Below, one piece after another: positions 6,897 through 8,207 of a DNA stretch of 8,207 nucleotides. The position numbers and the translations under genes were made by a program. This stretch comes from Muribaculaceae bacterium (GTDB lineage Bacteria; Bacteroidota; Bacteroidia; Bacteroidales; Muribaculaceae), in assembly GCA_024400895.1 (NCBI GenBank), contig JAKSMA010000105.1, forward strand, positions 1 through 8,207, read 5' to 3'. A model generated the notes under the pieces. That model was not told the origin of the DNA, did no database searches, and saw only the letters and a program-made list of their open reading frames with translations. Within the stretch, counting starts at the first letter, position 1. Each line of letters opens with the position of its first letter.

Positions 6897-6917
6897 AAAA
6901 AAACGCTCTTACGAGCG
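6897..6917 (-). terminator. Terminator-like hairpin inside the mobile element
   Basis: Read on the minus strand, CGCTC (6917-6913) pairs with GAGCG (6908-6904) around a 4-nt loop and is followed by seven T (6903-6897). This has the form of a short intrinsic terminator. I find no promoter motif or gene on the minus strand just upstream, so it may protect neighbours from read-through into the element, or be a relic. Confidence 0.45.
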
Positions 6918-6991
6918 AGCAAAATGGACAGCGGAAACAGGTATAACAACACTTTTTGTAAAGTTGTATTCAAAATGCTCTATACACAATG

Positions 6992-7082
6992 TTGTAGGGA
7001 CGCTCGGCTCGAGCGTCCGGTGTTTAACAAATTGATAACCAATTACATGTAAAGCGGACGCTTGAGCCAAGCGTCCCTACAA
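6992..7082. repeat. 91-bp near-palindromic element of two facing hairpins
   Basis: Two 28-nt arms (6992-7019 and 7055-7082), starting TTGTAGGGACGC and ending GCGTCCCTACAA, are inverted copies that differ at only two positions. They are separated by 35 nt of A/T-rich DNA with its own AATTG/CAATT dyad. Each arm is also a perfect 9-bp hairpin with a 3-nt loop: GGACGCTCG-GCT-CGAGCGTCC and GGACGCTTG-AGC-CAAGCGTCC. From memory, GTAGGGACGC-type palindromes are scattered between genes in Bacteroidales genomes, so this is probably one of a dispersed repeat family. It lies near the right end of the larger element, 12 bp from its terminal repeat. Confidence 0.75.
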
Positions 7083-7107
7083 AGCATCTTCGAATTTCCA
7101 CTGAGCC

Positions 7108-7117
7108 CAATTTCGGC
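7108..7117 (+). repeat. Right copy of the target-site duplication of the MITE-like element
   Basis: This is an exact copy of the CAATTTCGGC at 6631-6640. Its last bases form part of the left arm of the hairpin at 7113-7131, so the element appears to have inserted at the foot of that hairpin. Confidence 0.7.
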
Positions 7118-7131
7118 TTTTGCAAAGCCGA
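7113..7131 (+). terminator. Hairpin, possibly the original GH3 terminator
   Basis: TCGGCTTT (7113-7120) pairs perfectly with AAAGCCGA (7124-7131) around TGC. Only TTT follows on the plus strand, so it is a weak terminator at best. Removing the inserted element would place it about 17 nt after the GH3 stop codon, a natural place for the 3' end of that transcript. Confidence 0.4.
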
Positions 7132-7137
7132 TTTCGC

Positions 7138-7175
7138 AAAAAAAAATAAGCAGCACCCTTCGAAAGGATGCTGCT
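7138..7175 (-). terminator. Intrinsic terminator of efp
   Basis: AGCAGCACCCTT (7149-7160) pairs with AAGGATGCTGCT (7164-7175) around a 3-nt loop with a single C/A mismatch. On the minus strand the stem is followed by TTA and a run of nine T (7146-7138). It lies 27 bp after the efp stop. Confidence 0.88.
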
Positions 7176-7201
7176 TTATTTTGCTGTTGTGTTAGTTCTG
7201 A

Positions 7202-7765
7202 TTAGCGAACGCGGCCTACATAGCTACCATCGCGAGTGTCGATTTCAATCTTTTCACCAACTTCGATGAACAAAGGAACGCGAACTTCAGCGCCTGATTC
7301 AACGGTTGCTGGCTTCAAGGTGTTGGTTGCTGTGTCGCCCTTTACACCTGGTTCGGTGTAGGTGATTTCAAGAACAGTCTTGATAGGCATTTCTGCATAG
7401 AGTACAGATTCGGTAGATGCATCAGTGACAACTTCAACAACGTCGCCTTCCTTCATGAAAGCAGAACCAGTAACGATTTCTTTGTTGATAGGAATTTGGT
7501 CGAAAGTTTCTTGGTTCATGAAGATAGCGTCGGTTCCGTCCATGTAGAGGAATTGATGAGGACGGCGTTCTACGCGAACGTCTTCCAATTTTTCACCGAT
7601 GTTGAAGCGGCGTTCAATTACACGACCGTCAACAACATTTTTAAGCTTTGTACGCATGAATGTGTTACCCTTGCCTGGTTTTACGTGCAAGAATTCAATA
7701 CAGAAATAAAGCTGGTTGTCTAAACGGATGCAAACACCGTTTTTAATGTCTTGAGCGTTAATCAT
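7202..7765 (-). CDS. efp: Translation elongation factor P
   Basis: This 187-residue protein is standard length for EF-P, which binds between the P and E sites and relieves ribosomes stalled at consecutive prolines. Domain I (about 1-63) carries the loop HVKPGKGNTF; K32 corresponds to the lysine that is beta-lysylated in E. coli (K34). Domain II follows to about 125 (FMNQETFDQIPI). Domain III holds the family signature region from TNTLKPATVESGAEVRVPLFIEVGEKI to the end, with RDGSYVGRVR as C-terminus. Which modification K32 receives in this organism, if any, cannot be told: no modification enzyme gene is present here. The gene is divergent from rpmH with its own promoter (7822-7853) and terminator (7138-7175), so it is a single-gene unit. 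The ATG follows an A-rich leader without a Shine-Dalgarno site. Confidence 0.97.
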   Translation of the reverse strand: MINAQDIKNGVCIRLDNQLYFCIEFLHVKPGKGNTFMRTKLKNVVDGRVIERRFNIGEKLEDVRVERRPHQFLYMDGTDAIFMNQETFDQIPINKEIVTGSAFMKEGDVVEVVTDASTESVLYAEMPIKTVLEITYTEPGVKGDTATNTLKPATVESGAEVRVPLFIEVGEKIEIDTRDGSYVGRVR

Positions 7766-7821
7766 AAATTTTTTTGTCTGTTATTTTGTTTAGAAATTGT
7801 TGTTCTTTTCTATTTTCACTG

Positions 7822-7853
7822 CAAAATTACGCTAATTGTGTAAAAAGTGCAAA
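7822..7853 (-). promoter_or_regulatory. efp promoter
   Basis: On the minus strand the -33 element TTTG (7853-7850) and the -7 element TAATTTTG (7829-7822) are 20 bp apart, the spacing expected for the Bacteroidota primary sigma factor. The leader would be about 50 nt and A/T-rich. Confidence 0.8.
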
Positions 7854-7880
7854 AAGTTTGCATTAAAAATCACTCACTTA

Positions 7881-7912
7881 TTTGTTTATTTTCAAAAAAG
7901 TGACTAATTTTG
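7881..7912 (+). promoter_or_regulatory. rpmH promoter
   Basis: TTTG (7881-7884) and TAATTTTG (7905-7912) are separated by 20 bp, with a -7 box identical to that of efp. Transcription would start near 7917 and give a leader of about 40 nt before the ATG at 7959. The two promoters face away from each other, with -33 boxes only 27 bp apart. Confidence 0.8.
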
Positions 7913-7958
7913 CAGTCGCAATTTGCTTAAACGCTAATAAAATAAAAATTAAATAAAG

Positions 7959-8111
7959 ATGAAAAGAACATTCCAACCATCAAACAGAAAGAAAGCTAAC
8001 AAGCACGGTTTCCGTCATCGTATGAAAACTGCTGATGGCCGCAAGGTCCTCGCACGTCGTCGTGCTAAAGGTCGTTACAGCCTCACTGTTAGCGACAGCG
8101 TTTACAAGTAA
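7959..8111 (+). CDS. rpmH: 50S ribosomal protein L34
   Basis: This 50-codon gene encodes [20 protein letters not shown], then [19 protein letters not shown], then [11 protein letters not shown]. It is the very basic L34 protein, which sits among the rRNA helices of the large subunit. The [15 protein letters not shown] start, the HGFRxRM motif and RRAKGR are the family hallmarks. Length is slightly above the usual 44-47 residues because of a C-terminal extension (LTVSDSVYK), which is typical of Bacteroidota L34. In most bacteria rpmH is followed by rnpA, but no rnpA start is visible in the 96 bp left in the window. Confidence 0.96.
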   Translation: MKRTFQPSNRKKANKHGFRHRMKTADGRKVLARRRAKGRYSLTVSDSVYK

Positions 8112-8141
8112 TTAACTCTGTAACCGCTCAGGCAACGTATA

Positions 8142-8167
8142 GCCGTTATCCCTATTGGGACGACGGC
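8142..8167 (+). terminator. Hairpin after rpmH, possible weak terminator
   Basis: GCCGTTATCCC (8142-8152) pairs with GGGACGACGGC (8157-8167) around TATT, with one G-T pair and one A/C mismatch. The following ATTTGTTGTATAT is T-rich but has no clean T-run. It starts about 30 nt after the rpmH stop. A structured leader of a following gene is an alternative. The remaining bases to 8207 show no gene. Confidence 0.45.
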
Positions 8168-8207
8168 ATTTGTTGTATATAGGCAATAGGTAAAAACCAA
8201 AAAAATA

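Larger units (their letters stand above)
6641..7107. mobile_element. Non-autonomous MITE-like element, about 467 bp
   Basis: The left end CTCAGTGGAAA (6641-6651) is the exact reverse complement of TTTCCACTGAG (7095-7105). Outside these ends lies the same 10-bp sequence in direct orientation (6631-6640 and 7108-7117). Terminal inverted repeats plus a flanking direct repeat are the signature of a transposed element. If the ends are taken as GGCCTCAGTGGAAA and TTTCCACTGAGCCC, they match at 13 of 14 positions and the duplication is AATTTC (6 bp). No transposase or other credible gene lies within: the open frames at 6679-6870 (minus) and 6778-7035 (plus) look non-coding. The interior holds a hairpin-rich block (6740-6875), a minus-strand terminator-like hairpin (6897-6917) and a 91-bp near-palindrome (6992-7082). 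I cannot assign an insertion-sequence family. This element accounts for most of the 588-bp gap between the GH3 gene and efp. Confidence 0.72.

Noticed and set aside
6679..7035. Open frames of 63 (minus) and 85 (plus) codons inside the mobile element
   Set aside because: They run through hairpins and inverted repeats, have no recognisable motif, and the 85-codon frame needs a GTG start. Repeat DNA without stops explains them better than genes.
8112..8207. A tRNA, rnpA start or small RNA after rpmH
   Set aside because: No cloverleaf or CCA end, no open frame with the RnpA motif, and no promoter motif; only the imperfect hairpin at 8142-8167 is visible.
1..8207. CRISPR array, prophage, toxin-antitoxin or defence system
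   Set aside because: No regularly spaced repeats and no phage, toxin or nuclease-type genes are present. RadC here is the full-length chromosomal type, so it is not by itself evidence of a mobile island.

Overview
The window looks like chromosome from a Bacteroidales bacterium (Bacteroidota), plausibly a Prevotella or Muribaculum relative; the family is my inference. Reasons: several intergenic regions carry the Bacteroidota -7 promoter motif TAnnTTTG, start codons follow A/T-rich leaders rather than Shine-Dalgarno sites, rpmH is divergent from efp, and the protein sequences (L34, EF-P, DnaB, RadC, a DUF4878-type lipoprotein) have a Bacteroidales flavour.

Layout. (1) 1-773: the last 18 codons of an unidentified gene overlap the start of radC (JAMM-type protein of the RadC family). 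A strong bidirectional terminator (839-885) separates radC from the convergent genes that follow. (2) 903-2018, minus strand: a membrane-anchored YiiX-like permuted-papain hydrolase followed 33 bp later by a small DUF4878-like lipoprotein, probably one envelope-related transcript. (3) 2209-3798, minus strand: dnaB, the replicative helicase, with its own promoter and terminator and a C-terminal tip that resembles the SSB tail. (4) 3799-4096: a divergent intergenic region with promoters for dnaB and for the next gene, plus direct and inverted repeats that could be operators. (5) 4097-6613, plus strand: a secreted glycoside hydrolase family 3 beta-glucosidase-type enzyme with a PA14 insertion. 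(6) 6614-7201: 588 bp with no credible gene. Most of it is a 467-bp MITE-like element with 11-bp terminal inverted repeats, bounded by a 10-bp direct repeat that looks like a target-site duplication. Inside are a hairpin-rich segment, a terminator-like hairpin and a 91-bp near-palindrome made of two hairpins. (7) 7202-8111: efp (minus) and rpmH (plus), divergent housekeeping translation genes with a clear pair of facing promoters.

The genes are mostly ordinary core genes. They do not form one pathway: replication (dnaB), translation (efp, rpmH), envelope (YiiX-like protein, lipoprotein) and polysaccharide use (GH3) sit as separate short transcription units. The least ordinary part is the non-coding mobile element between the GH3 gene and efp. 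I see no evidence of an undescribed multi-gene system.
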